The translations under genes were made by a program, and so were the position numbers. Below, piece after piece: positions 1 through 8,253 of a DNA stretch of 64,000 nucleotides (the first letter of the stretch is position 1; every line of letters starts with the position of its first letter). The notes under the pieces were generated by a model. It ran no database searches. It was given only the letters and a program-made list of their open reading frames with translations, and was not told the origin of the DNA. Source of the DNA: JAHFTY01 sp964584785 (GTDB lineage: Bacteria; Acidobacteriota; Terriglobia; 20CM-2-55-15); the NCBI GenBank assembly GCA_964584785.1, contig CAZPBY010000001.1:1-64000 (forward strand), read 5' to 3'.

Positions 1-4
1 AGCT

Positions 5-65
5 GTCGTTGTTAATTTCCGGTAACCGTCCCTTTTGACGATTCGGGAATCTAACTAACAACGAC
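5..65. repeat. Inverted repeat at window edge
   Basis: A perfect 10-bp inverted repeat is seen: GTCGTTGTTA at 5-14 and TAACAACGAC at 56-65, with 41 bases between. It could be a hairpin or the edge of a lost element; the window edge prevents a decision. Nothing else is recognised in the 238 bases before the first gene. Confidence 0.4.
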
Positions 66-238
66 ATGTAAGCGTTTGAGACTGGACATCCCGACAGTTG
101 ACGTATTCAGAAGCGGCGTCCGACGAGCGGCGCGTAGGGGCCGCATCCATCTATTTACATCCGACGGCGACGATTGCATCTGACCCCTGAAAACCTAATG
201 ATTGCCAAGTGTGATGGATGTAAGAGCGAGGTTTGCGG

Positions 239-859
239 CTATGGCTTCTTTGGAAACGGCCGCGGCACTCCGTGCTGCCACTCGGGCAACGCGTATCCAT
301 CACGGTTCGGCATTTTGACCAGCGGCAAACTCCTGGCGTCGAGGACCTGATCCTCGGGAATGATGCCGTTCTTGAAAAGCAGAAACGCCGTGAGGGCATA
401 GACCTCATCGGGCTTGAGCGAGCCTTCCCTTCCGAAGGGCATGCCGCGATTGATGTAGTCCCACAGAGTCGTCGCGTACGGCGAGTGCAGCGCCATGACA
501 CTCGCTCCGCGGATACAAGGCGAAAGACACGGCGGTTCCTTGCCAGGCGCGGGCGCCGCAGCCGGGTCGATTCGGATCAACTGAGGAGCCCGGCCGCCCG
601 ATCCACTTGCGCCGTGGCATGCGGCGCACTTCTGAGCGAAGATCGGCGCACCGTCCTTCGACGTTCCGCTGCCTGGAGGCAGTTCCTTTCCTTCGGGTCC
701 GATGGTGATATCCCAGGCGCGGATCTCTTCTGCGGTTGGAGTTCTTCCCAGGCCATAGGCGCCGGACTGTGCCCACATCGTGCGGTAGAGTCCGCCCGCC
801 ACGACAATGGCGATGACAAGCTGCGAAAGGTTACGCCAGCGCATTGGAGACACTCCCAT
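239..859 (-). CDS. soxD: SoxD-like c-type cytochrome
   Basis: Probable cytochrome subunit of a periplasmic sulfite dehydrogenase, taking electrons from the molybdenum subunit encoded just upstream. The protein has an N-terminal hydrophobic export segment (about residues 11-24), one haem site C78-A-A-C81-H82, and the downstream INRGMPFG segment, whose Met is the likely sixth haem ligand. The text around it (LWDYINRGMP, then DEVYALTAFLL) is typical of SoxD. The open frame extends to 1024, but that part overlaps soxC deeply. ATG 859 has GGAGAG upstream and gives a 29-base overlap with soxC; ATG 844 is an equally possible start. About 206 aa, one haem only, so shorter than diheme SoxD proteins. 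No other sox genes are in the window. Confidence 0.8.
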   Translation of the reverse strand: MGVSPMRWRNLSQLVIAIVVAGGLYRTMWAQSGAYGLGRTPTAEEIRAWDITIGPEGKELPPGSGTSKDGAPIFAQKCAACHGASGSGGRAPQLIRIDPAAAPAPGKEPPCLSPCIRGASVMALHSPYATTLWDYINRGMPFGREGSLKPDEVYALTAFLLFKNGIIPEDQVLDARSLPLVKMPNRDGYALPEWQHGVPRPFPKKP

Positions 860-2072
860 CTGCGGCCACTCTCCATGGTTGAATCGCATTGTCGGAGCCC
901 GGGATTCCGCGGTTATGGTAATAGTCCGCCGGCTTGTCAAAGGCCTTGGCGACTTCCTCGCGGCCGGGCTGAATCTGCCCGAGTTCATCGATGCACCGCG
1001 ATTGGAGTACGCACTCCTGTCCATCCCACTTCCAGTTCAGGCCGAACCGCGTGTGCGCCATCCGGTGGATGTCGCCTCGTATCTCGGCCTCTTTCCAGGT
1101 TTGGCCGCCGTCGGTCGATACCTCCACTTTGCGAACGGCGCCGCCGCCGGACCAGGCCAGACCGGTGATCTGGTAGACTCCGCGGCCGGACAGTTTCTGT
1201 CCTCCGGACGGGAACGTGATCACCGATTTCGGTCCCCACTGCAAACTTAGTGCCGCCACTATGGGATCGCTGTTGATGTGTCCGTAATCGTTGTAGGTCA
1301 TGTAATAGCGGTCGACCACTTTGATGCGTCTCAACCACTTCGTGTTGTAAATTCCTTCGAAGCCCGGGACCACCAACCGCACGGGAAAACCCTGATGCGG
1401 ACGCAGCGGCTCGCCATTCTGGCCGTAGCACACCACGCAATCGTCCATGGCTTTCTCCAGCGGAATGCTTCCCGCTCCCTTCACTTCTTCCGCTCCTTCC
1501 GAAACCACCCAGGACGCACCTTTCTGTACGCCGACCTCTTTAAGCAGGGTGGAGAGGAGCACTCCAGTCCATTCGCTGCAACTGGTCAGGCCGGTGGTTT
1601 CCTGAACTGTCTTATGAGACGGCCTCGCCCGATTTCCCAGGCACTCGACGAAATGAATGCGGGAAACCGAAGGAAAGCGCTTGAGCTCTTCGAGCGTGAA
1701 CTCCAGCGGCCGATCCACCATGCCGTGAATCAAAAAGCGATACGTGCGCGGATCGATCTCGGGAACAAGAGCGCCACGGTGCGTGCCGATGAAGTGAAGG
1801 GCGGACGGCGTGATGATCCCGACTTGATCCTGAAGCGGAGTCAGTACATGAAACGTCATGCCGTACTCGTCGGGCGACGGTCTGTCGGCCACGGCGACCC
1901 GCACGGAAGTCACATACTTGGAACGTTCTCCGTAGGCAACCTCGTCCGTGAGCGCTCGTCGTACCGGCGCGGGCGGCGGTGCCTGACCGGTTACCGGTTT
2001 CATCGCGACAGCGGCCGCGGCAGCGACGCCTCCTTGTAGAAACTTTCGCCGGCTGGCTTTCTTCGATGCCAT
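831..2072 (-). CDS. soxC: Sulfite dehydrogenase molybdenum subunit, SoxC-like
   Basis: Molybdopterin enzyme of the sulfite oxidase family, expected to oxidise sulfite-level sulfur in the periplasm with a cytochrome partner. A Tat signal is visible at the N-terminus (SRRKFLQGG, residues 7-15, then an Ala-rich stretch). The conserved FVECLGNR motif supplies the Mo-ligand cysteine (C144), followed by the SoxC-type segment TSCSEWTGVLLSTLL. The C-terminal third is the Mo-co dimerisation domain (VRKVEVSTDGGQTWKEA). ATG 2072 has a strong AAGGAG eight bases upstream and a sigma70-like promoter further out. The 413-aa length is normal. It overlaps soxD, so the two are co-translated. It is an orphan pair without soxXYZAB here; a general sulfite oxidase with another physiological role is possible. 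Confidence 0.85.
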   Translation of the reverse strand: MASKKASRRKFLQGGVAAAAAVAMKPVTGQAPPPAPVRRALTDEVAYGERSKYVTSVRVAVADRPSPDEYGMTFHVLTPLQDQVGIITPSALHFIGTHRGALVPEIDPRTYRFLIHGMVDRPLEFTLEELKRFPSVSRIHFVECLGNRARPSHKTVQETTGLTSCSEWTGVLLSTLLKEVGVQKGASWVVSEGAEEVKGAGSIPLEKAMDDCVVCYGQNGEPLRPHQGFPVRLVVPGFEGIYNTKWLRRIKVVDRYYMTYNDYGHINSDPIVAALSLQWGPKSVITFPSGGQKLSGRGVYQITGLAWSGGGAVRKVEVSTDGGQTWKEAEIRGDIHRMAHTRFGLNWKWDGQECVLQSRCIDELGQIQPGREEVAKAFDKPADYYHNRGIPGSDNAIQPWRVAADGSVSNALA

Positions 2073-2100
2073 GGGATTTCTCCTTTACGGGTTTGCTCGG

Positions 2101-2129
2101 AATCTATGTCTTTCTGCGGAGCAGGTCAA
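2101..2129 (-). promoter_or_regulatory. Sigma70-like promoter of soxC-soxD
   Basis: On the minus strand TTGACC (2124-2129) is followed after exactly 17 bases by TAGATT (2101-2106). It lies about 30 bases before the soxC ATG and reads towards it. Confidence 0.6.
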
Positions 2130-2281
2130 TAACAACGCACCGCCGGTAGCCGTCGGCGCGACGGAGACCTGGGATGAGTGCGTGGCAACCGAGTTCTGCA
2201 TCGGTCGAACCGTGTTGGTGATTTGAAGGGGATTTTCCGGTGGGAGATCTCTGAACTGCTTCTATTGTATCGCGACGCCAG

Positions 2282-2307
2282 GGTAAGAAACAGACTGTTT
2301 CCTTACC
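2282..2307. promoter_or_regulatory. Near-perfect palindrome before DUF6178 gene
   Basis: GGTAAGAAACAG (2282-2293) and CTGTTTCCTTACC (2295-2307) form an inverted repeat with one unpaired base. It ends 28 bases before the DUF6178 ATG; a weak TACAGT -10-like hexamer lies at 2319-2324. Position suggests an operator, but this is inference. Confidence 0.35.
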
Positions 2308-2335
2308 GCGAAGTCCGCTACAGTCTCGCGATCCT

Positions 2336-3925
2336 ATGAACCATTCCAGCGTTCCCGCGCCTCGTGGAGGCCTGAGCGGTCGTGCCGTGCTCGATCGCAT
2401 TTTCGACACGCCGCAGCTTGCGGCCGTCGTCCCGCAACTGCAACCCGAGCTGCTCCATCGCGTCATTCAAACCTGCGGACTCGAAGACTGCGGCGAGCTC
2501 CTGTTGCTGGCCACGCCGGCGCAACTCACACGGATCATGGATCTCGACCTGTGGCGGTCCGCCCGGGCGGGTCTGGAAGAGCAGTTCGATGCCGATCGCT
2601 TTGGCGTGTGGCTCGAAGTCCTCGTCGATTGCGGCGATGAAGTCGCTGCGCACAAACTGGCCGAGATGGATGCCGATCTGCTGATCGCCGGACTCGCGCA
2701 ACACGCGCGGGTTTTCGACGTTGGGTCCGTGACACCATACCGGTCAACAGATGGAATCGAGATGCCGCCGAATACGGACATCGCTCGCGAACTCTCGAGC
2801 GACGTTGGCGGCTACCGTCTTGTGGCGAAGCGCACCGGCTCGTGGGAGGCCATCATCGTGGTTCTCATGGCGCTCTGCGAGCAACATCCCGATTACTTTC
2901 ACGAAATCATGCAACGCTGCCGCGCACTCTCAAACGGGGGCCGCGAAGTGGATGAACTCGAAGATCTCCTCGAAGCGGACGCTCAGAAAATGTACGACGT
3001 TGCAATCGATCGCGAGGAGCGACGCGACGAACAAGGATACGTGGCGCCTCCACAGGCGCGCGCATTTCTGGAAATGGCCCGCAAAGCCGGACTTCGATCC
3101 GAGACAATGCCGGCTGCCAATCCGATCGCTCATGGCTACTTCCACCCCCGCGCCGTGACGGCTCGGCCGGCGCAACCCGCCTCGCCCTCCGAGGACGATC
3201 CATCGGCAGCGACCGCCCCTTTCGTCGAACTGCTGCGCCAGGCCGGAATCGTCGCGCAGCCTCCACGCGCCTTAATCACTGGATCGCCAGAGCACGCCGC
3301 GGCACTCCGCTACATCCGCGCGCACATGCAGTCCGCGTTCGAGCGCGACGCGGTCGCGCACGACAAACGAAACGAGGAGCTCACCTGCCTCGCGAACACA
3401 CTCATGTCGGGATGTGCCGTCCAGGGTCGAAGCTTTACGGCGCAAGAAGCGTGGGATGCCGCCGTCGCGGTGTGCAACCTTGGTTTGGAGAACTGGCCAA
3501 CACCGTGGGGTGAGGCAAACGATCTGGTCACGGTGTTTGAGGTTGGATGGGCCTGGCTCTATCAGGATGCCGTGATGGTCGCTTCGCGGCGGCTGCTCGA
3601 CGTCATTCGCGATTTCCGCTGCGCCGATCCGGATGTTCATGTTGGACTGAATCGATTGGAGCGGGAACTGTCCACCGCGTTCCGTAATGGAGAGCCGTGG
3701 CGCGCGCGCAAAGCGTTCGAAGTGATTGCCATGCTCGACATGCCGGCCTGGGCGGTACTCCTCGGCCTCATCAGCGAATTTCCGGTGCTTCACGCGGGAC
3801 TGCACGCCTCTCGTTCGCGAACGCTACGAGTCAGTGCCACCGATTTCGAGTTCATCTCCGAAAACGCCCAACTCACGTTGATTCGGGAATTCCTTGACGC
3901 ACTGCCGGAGACGCTGCGTCCCTGA
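2336..3925 (+). CDS. DUF6178 family protein
   Basis: A 529-residue cytoplasmic protein resembling DUF6178, a family of unknown function seen in several soil and sediment phyla. Visible parts are an N-terminal block with the pattern LDLDLWRSAR...FGVWLEVLVDCGDE (about residues 65-105), a central segment rich in acidic and helical sequence, and a C-terminal helical half ending ALPETLRP. No signal peptide, membrane segment or catalytic motif is seen. No Shine-Dalgarno is obvious before the ATG (only CGATCCT), and the -10-like TACAGT is 12 bases upstream, so a very short leader is possible. It stands alone, divergent from soxC. The assignment rests on recognising the sequence pattern, not on a search. 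Confidence 0.65.
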   Translation: MNHSSVPAPRGGLSGRAVLDRIFDTPQLAAVVPQLQPELLHRVIQTCGLEDCGELLLLATPAQLTRIMDLDLWRSARAGLEEQFDADRFGVWLEVLVDCGDEVAAHKLAEMDADLLIAGLAQHARVFDVGSVTPYRSTDGIEMPPNTDIARELSSDVGGYRLVAKRTGSWEAIIVVLMALCEQHPDYFHEIMQRCRALSNGGREVDELEDLLEADAQKMYDVAIDREERRDEQGYVAPPQARAFLEMARKAGLRSETMPAANPIAHGYFHPRAVTARPAQPASPSEDDPSAATAPFVELLRQAGIVAQPPRALITGSPEHAAALRYIRAHMQSAFERDAVAHDKRNEELTCLANTLMSGCAVQGRSFTAQEAWDAAVAVCNLGLENWPTPWGEANDLVTVFEVGWAWLYQDAVMVASRRLLDVIRDFRCADPDVHVGLNRLERELSTAFRNGEPWRARKAFEVIAMLDMPAWAVLLGLISEFPVLHAGLHASRSRTLRVSATDFEFISENAQLTLIREFLDALPETLRP

Positions 3926-3943
3926 CCTTAGCAGATCGCCCGA

Positions 3944-3974
3944 TCCCGTGGTCACCGCCGGAAAGGGCACGGGA
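3944..3974. terminator. Hairpin between convergent genes
   Basis: TCCCGTG (3944-3950) pairs with CACGGGA (3968-3974) between the DUF6178 stop and the convergent nucleotidyltransferase gene. It has no clear T tract on either strand, so termination is only suggested by position. Confidence 0.3.
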
Positions 3975-3989
3975 AAAGAGCTTTGAAGA

Positions 3990-4436
3990 TTAAGAGTGAT
4001 GTCGAAGCCAGTAGTCTCGAAATGCCGGCAGCCGAGGCAAGCTTTCGCGGTTGCTGGCGATGATGTCGTCGGGATGGCAGATCGGAAATCCTTCAACCAG
4101 GACGCGGCGTTTCCAGGCGTCGTCAAAATGTTCAATTCCGTCGGGAGCAAAAACCAGATCCAGATCGAAGGGACCGTTCTTAAGCTGGACAAAATCTTTC
4201 CCGCGTTGAATGTCGGCGCCTTGTTCATCGGTGAGAGCGAATCCCAGTTCGCGCAACGCCAACGCCAGGGCGAGTCCATTCTCCATTGACCGCTCAATGA
4301 ACAGATCGGCGTCCTGAGTAGTATCCGGAAACCCCAGCAAGATCGCTCCAGACTTGCCAATGAACAAATAGCGAACCCCGTGCCGATTGAGGCAGTCGCG
4401 GACTTCCTCGGCTTGCCGGTACTCAAAGACGGGCAT
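3990..4436 (-). CDS. Nucleotidyltransferase-fold protein
   Basis: A 148-aa protein with the core of the DNA polymerase beta-like nucleotidyltransferase fold. A glycine-serine motif (GKSGAILLGFPDTTQDADLFI, residues 28-48) carries the two acidic residues of the D-x-D pair (DAD), and a third acidic patch follows (FDLDLVFAP). Its normal role could be nucleotide transfer to a protein or RNA; many such stand-alone proteins belong to toxin-antitoxin or abortive infection pairs. The start overlaps the end of the upstream 75-aa gene by 14 bases, so they form a translational pair. The classical GSxxxG motif is altered to GKSGA, which may reduce activity. Function beyond the fold is not claimed. Confidence 0.6.
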   Translation of the reverse strand: MPVFEYRQAEEVRDCLNRHGVRYLFIGKSGAILLGFPDTTQDADLFIERSMENGLALALALRELGFALTDEQGADIQRGKDFVQLKNGPFDLDLVFAPDGIEHFDDAWKRRVLVEGFPICHPDDIIASNRESLPRLPAFRDYWLRHHS

Positions 4437-4650
4437 ATCCGAGCCAGACAGGCAGGTTTATTTCACACCACCGCCGGTATTCTTCCATCGAATCGAAAGC
4501 GCGAAACGTCGCGTCGTCCATCACGGGTTTATAGGTGTGGATGAATGCGTATCGCATTCGAGTTTCGAGCGGTCGTCTTGCCGCAGCCTCAAACTCAGCG
4601 AGCCAATCGGACGGAATCTCCGCCGGCGTATCACTTTGCTCTGGCGTCAT
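4423..4650 (-). CDS. Small protein paired with nucleotidyltransferase
   Basis: A 75-aa soluble protein, rich in Trp, Arg and acidic residues (SDWLAEFEAAARRPLE; RRWCEINLPVWLGYARL), without signal or membrane segment. I do not recognise the family. It overlaps the next gene by 14 bases, which suggests a two-gene unit in which the small protein may be a partner of the nucleotidyltransferase-fold protein, as in toxin-antitoxin modules. That role is inference from arrangement only. Confidence 0.5.
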   Translation of the reverse strand: MTPEQSDTPAEIPSDWLAEFEAAARRPLETRMRYAFIHTYKPVMDDATFRAFDSMEEYRRWCEINLPVWLGYARL

Positions 4651-4730
4651 AACCTCAATTTATCTCAATGTCTAACGGGGTGCAAAACACGAGCCTGATG
4701 CGGCTTGGCTAGCAGCGCTATCGTAGACCG

Positions 4731-4760
4731 CCGAGAGACCGCCGAGTGACCGCCTCTCGG
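4731..4760. other. Hairpin in the 4651-5110 intergenic stretch
   Basis: The stretch between the small-gene start and the kinase start holds no convincing gene. It contains this CCGAGAG/CTCTCGG hairpin (4731-4737 with 4754-4760, 16-base loop), then a promoter and a foldable leader listed separately. The hairpin lacks a T tract. Confidence 0.3.
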
Positions 4761-4864
4761 GGCAGGCGATCCGCGCGCGCCTTCGGCAACGATGTTCGTC
4801 CAAACCGGCGTGCCACCCTGCCCATTGGCGTGGCTCAGAACCTAGACGCCATTTCGAATTTTCT

Positions 4865-4893
4865 TTGACCTTGAAGGCGGCCGCGCCTATAGT
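4865..4893 (+). promoter_or_regulatory. Sigma70-like promoter of sensor kinase gene
   Basis: TTGACC (4865-4870), a 17-base spacer and TATAGT (4888-4893) match the sigma70 consensus in four or five of six positions each. Transcription would start near 4900 and give a leader of about 210 bases before ATG 5111. Confidence 0.6.
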
Positions 4894-4920
4894 ACAACCC
4901 GCAGAACCAGGGGGGGAAAG

Positions 4921-4979
4921 AAGCACGCAAGGGAATTCGGTAAGCCTAGGGTGACGGTTAGGTTAGCCGAGGCGTGCTT
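4921..4979 (+). ncRNA. Foldable 5' leader of sensor kinase mRNA
   Basis: Just after the predicted transcription start, AAGCACGC (4921-4928) pairs perfectly with GCGTGCTT (4972-4979). Inside, CGGTTA-GGT-TAGCCG forms a second small hairpin. It resembles a structured leader, but I could not match it to a known riboswitch class (c-di-GMP and cobalamin consensus elements are absent). Confidence 0.35.
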
Positions 4980-5110
4980 GGCGCGAGGATATATCCGAGT
5001 GGATCAGCCGGCCGGCAGCAAGACATACGTCTTCCTTGGCCGATGGCCGTTCTCACCGGAGTGGAAATCGGGGCACTAGCTCTGGCGGAGAGGGGGATTC
5101 GACACCTGTC

Positions 5111-8100
5111 ATGGATACCTCTCCAAATCGCCGGCGCACGGCCCCGTGGACTCGGATGCTGCCCCTCTTACCGCTGCTGACGATTTGTTGTTCCCTTTCC
5201 GGAGCCGAGCTTCCTCTCCATCGATACACCACAGCAGATGGCTTGTCGAGCGACGCGGTTTACGATATCACCTCCGATTCGCGGGGATTTCTTTGGTTCG
5301 CGACCGCCGAAGGGCTGTCGCGATTCGATGGCTACACCTTCTCGAACCTGACAACGCTCGATGGATTGCCGGACCGGACCGCAACGCGGGTGATCGTGGA
5401 CCGCCGCGGCGGTTATTGGATCGGAACACGCGGTGGCGTGGTCCGGTTTCACCCCGAGTTTCCTGCGTCCAGCCCAGACCGGCTGGTCACTATCCGGCCC
5501 GACGGTCCGCCCTTGTCTCGTATCGTGAACGGCCTCCTGCAGGATCGTGAAGGCCGGATCTGGTGCGGAACGGAATTCGGCGTTTACTTCATTGATCCGA
5601 TGGCGGCGAATCCGCGGCTGAAGCTTGTTGATGTCGGTATGCCGGGAAAGATTTGGGAAGACTCGGTGGTAAATGCTCTGGTGGAAGATGCCGAAGGCGC
5701 GATCTGGATCGGCATGGGTGACGGAACGCTTTACCGCCGCTTCCCCGACAGCCGCACTGAACACTATACGGCCGCCGAAGGATTCCCCGCGTCTCCCACT
5801 GGATCCGAACCCTTTTCGAGCACCTCAATCGAATGTCTTCTTCGCGATCGGAACGGACGGATTTGGGTTGGGACTGTGAACAGCTTGTACAGGCTCGTCT
5901 CCTCTCCACGGCCAGGCGAGAACATCATCGACGATCGGCCGGGGATTCACGAAGGTCTGCCTCGAACTCGCGTACACACTTTGTTTGAATCCAGTAACGG
6001 GGACATCTGGGTCGGTATGTTCCGAGCACTGGCGCGGTTCCCGCACGATGGCGCTCCGCTTCAAGTGTGGAACGGGAACGATGACCTTCCCGGCAGGAGC
6101 ACGATGTCCATTGGGGAGGATCGCGACGGAAACGTGTGGCTCGGAACCGACGATTTGGGCGTTGTGAAACTCGCCGGTGACGGGTTCCTGAGCTTTTCGC
6201 AGCGAGATGGAATGGGCGCCACCTCAGTGATCGGAATTTCCGAAACTCAGGGCGGTGTGCTGTATTCCGTCGGCCGTTACGACGATGAACGCACCGGGCT
6301 CATCTCGATCAATACCCTCCAGGGCGACCGCTTCACTGCCGTGCTGCCACGGCTCCCGAAAGGAATCAACTACCTTGGATGGCGGCCGGCGCGCATCGTG
6401 CTGCAGGATCATACCGGCGAATGGTGGCTGGCGGCCCTGCATGGGCTGTTGCGCTATCCCAAATCGGACAATCCGCTGGACCTGGCACGTACCCCGCCTA
6501 AAGCGGTTTACACTATGCGCGATGGCCTGCCCAACGACGAAGTAATCCGGCTCTACGAGGATCGGGGCGGAACATTGTGGATCGGCACCGGCGCTCATGG
6601 TGTGACGCTGTGGGACCGTCGGGAAGATCGGTTTCGGTCCGTAGGCGGCGACGTGATGGACCGTGCAAGCGCCATCGTAGAGGATGATGCCGGAAACGTG
6701 TGGGTCGGCGACGAGCTGGGTGGTTTGTGGCGAGTTCAACATCAGCGCATTTCGCCGGCAGGCGGTCCGAGGGAAGGCAGAGGCCGGATCAACGACCTCC
6801 TGTTCGATCACTCTGGGCGGCTATGGGTCGCGACCAGCAATAAAGGACTGCTCCGCTCCGATCACCCCACCGCATTCGAACCGGAATTCCAAAAATACGA
6901 TCAGTCCGACGGGCTTTCGAGCGTGGAAATTCATTGCCTGGTCGAGGACCGGGATGGATTCATCCTGTTCGGCACCGGCAAGGGGATCGAGCGCCTAAAT
7001 CCGGAGTCCGGACGTGTCCAGCACTACACGACGGCGGAAGGTGTTGCGGCGGGACAAGTGGTCGCCGGTTACCGGGACAAAAATGGAGCGATTTGGTTTG
7101 GCACGACCTATGGCCTGACGCGCTTGAGCCCGGACTTTCAGCGGCCGCACTCGCCGCCGCCCGTCTGGATCACCGGAATCTCAATCGACGGGCGGCCGGT
7201 GGCGGTCTCCGGTTTAGGAGAGTCGAAGATCGGCGAATTCGAAATACGTCCGGGCCAGCAGCAAATCCAGTTCGACTTTGTCGCTGTGAGCTATGCTTCC
7301 GGAGATTTACCGCGATACGAATATCGAACCGATGCCGGCCCCTGGAGCCCGGCGATGCAAGCGCGCTCGGTTCATTATGGACCGCTGAAGCCCGGGCTCT
7401 ATCGATTCGAAGTGCGCGCGGTCAACGCCGAAGGAGACGTGAGCCCGGCGCCGGCAGTGGCTGAGTTTCGGGTGATGCCGCCGTTGTGGCGCAGGACCTG
7501 GTTTCAGGCGGTTCTCGTCACACTGGCCCTTGGTGGGGCTGTGTGGGCCCATCGAGCGCGCGTCAACAGGCTGCTCGAACTCGAGCGGGTCCGTACCCGC
7601 ATCGCCACCGATCTGCACGATGACATCGGTTCAAGTCTCTCCCAGATCGCTATCTTGAGCGAGGTGGCGCAACAGAGGGCTGTCCAGGGCGATGCCGTCG
7701 AGCCGCTCGAAAGGATCGGCGGCATCTCGCGCGAGCTTTTGGATTCGATGGGCGATATCGTATGGGCGATACACCCGCACAAAGACCGGCTGAGCGATTT
7801 GAAAAAACGCATGCGCCGCTTCGGCGCGGACGTGCTTTCGGCTCGCAATGTGGAGATGCACTGGTCGGCGTTCGATCATGAGCGCGACGTGGAATTGAAC
7901 AGCGAGCTGCGCCGGCAGGTCTATCTCATTTTCAAGGAAGCCGTGAACAATATCGCACGGCACTCGCGAGCGACCGAAGCGCGAATTTCGCTGCGCGTGG
8001 AGGAACGGCACTTGAGGCTGGAAGTGACCGACAACGGCAGGGGCATCGAACGTTTCGACGGAGACGAAGGCAACGGCCTGCGAAATATGAAGCTGCGCGC

Positions 8101-8215
8101 CGCCAGTTTGCGGGGTGAACTACAGGTGCGTTCAACGAATGGAAACGGGACCACGGTCGAGCTGCGCGTACCCCGTCTGACTACCCACGTCAAGGGATCT
8201 GGCCTACCTGTTTAG
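5111..8215 (+). CDS. Propeller-type sensor histidine kinase
   Basis: Membrane sensor of a two-component system. The start at ATG 5111 gives a signal/anchor segment (MLPLLPLLTICCSLSG, residues 16-31); ATG 5156 is an alternative. Residues about 35-700 are a series of two-component-regulator propeller repeats (pattern WIGTxxGLxR with DRxGxxW), then a Y_Y_Y domain (about 715-785), one transmembrane helix (about 797-815), a HisKA_3 dimerisation domain with the phospho-accepting H836 in ATDLHDDIGSSLSQI, and an HATPase domain with N box FKEAVNNIARHS, DNGRGIE and GNGLRNMK. The propeller lies outside and probably senses an extracellular ligand. The response regulator follows after 38 bases. About 1,034 aa, a usual length for this class. 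Confidence 0.9.
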   Translation: MDTSPNRRRTAPWTRMLPLLPLLTICCSLSGAELPLHRYTTADGLSSDAVYDITSDSRGFLWFATAEGLSRFDGYTFSNLTTLDGLPDRTATRVIVDRRGGYWIGTRGGVVRFHPEFPASSPDRLVTIRPDGPPLSRIVNGLLQDREGRIWCGTEFGVYFIDPMAANPRLKLVDVGMPGKIWEDSVVNALVEDAEGAIWIGMGDGTLYRRFPDSRTEHYTAAEGFPASPTGSEPFSSTSIECLLRDRNGRIWVGTVNSLYRLVSSPRPGENIIDDRPGIHEGLPRTRVHTLFESSNGDIWVGMFRALARFPHDGAPLQVWNGNDDLPGRSTMSIGEDRDGNVWLGTDDLGVVKLAGDGFLSFSQRDGMGATSVIGISETQGGVLYSVGRYDDERTGLISINTLQGDRFTAVLPRLPKGINYLGWRPARIVLQDHTGEWWLAALHGLLRYPKSDNPLDLARTPPKAVYTMRDGLPNDEVIRLYEDRGGTLWIGTGAHGVTLWDRREDRFRSVGGDVMDRASAIVEDDAGNVWVGDELGGLWRVQHQRISPAGGPREGRGRINDLLFDHSGRLWVATSNKGLLRSDHPTAFEPEFQKYDQSDGLSSVEIHCLVEDRDGFILFGTGKGIERLNPESGRVQHYTTAEGVAAGQVVAGYRDKNGAIWFGTTYGLTRLSPDFQRPHSPPPVWITGISIDGRPVAVSGLGESKIGEFEIRPGQQQIQFDFVAVSYASGDLPRYEYRTDAGPWSPAMQARSVHYGPLKPGLYRFEVRAVNAEGDVSPAPAVAEFRVMPPLWRRTWFQAVLVTLALGGAVWAHRARVNRLLELERVRTRIATDLHDDIGSSLSQIAILSEVAQQRAVQGDAVEPLERIGGISRELLDSMGDIVWAIHPHKDRLSDLKKRMRRFGADVLSARNVEMHWSAFDHERDVELNSELRRQVYLIFKEAVNNIARHSRATEARISLRVEERHLRLEVTDNGRGIERFDGDEGNGLRNMKLRAASLRGELQVRSTNGNGTTVELRVPRLTTHVKGSGLPV

Positions 8216-8230
8216 GTGGTTTCGTACAAT
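8204..8230 (+). promoter_or_regulatory. Palindromic box 1 and -10 before regulator gene
   Basis: CTACCTGTTTAGGTGGT (8204-8220) has the core ACCT-N4-AGGT and overlaps the kinase stop codon. TACAAT, a good -10 hexamer, follows at 8225-8230, 23 bases before the regulator GTG. The same box with one difference occurs at 8964-8980 before the giant RTX gene. Position over the -35 region fits an activator site for the adjacent LuxR-type regulator; the binding itself is inference. Confidence 0.6.
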
Positions 8231-8253
8231 CCGAAGGAGTGTAAAGTGTAGAC

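Noticed and set aside
233..1168. Plus-strand open frame of 311 codons over the sox pair
   Set aside because: Antisense to clearly recognisable SoxC and SoxD-like proteins; Arg-rich translation typical of a shadow frame.
4985..5110. tRNA-like words (TATCCGAGTGGATCAG; GGGGGATTCGACACC) upstream of the sensor kinase
   Set aside because: No acceptor stem or anticodon arm can be formed with proper spacing.
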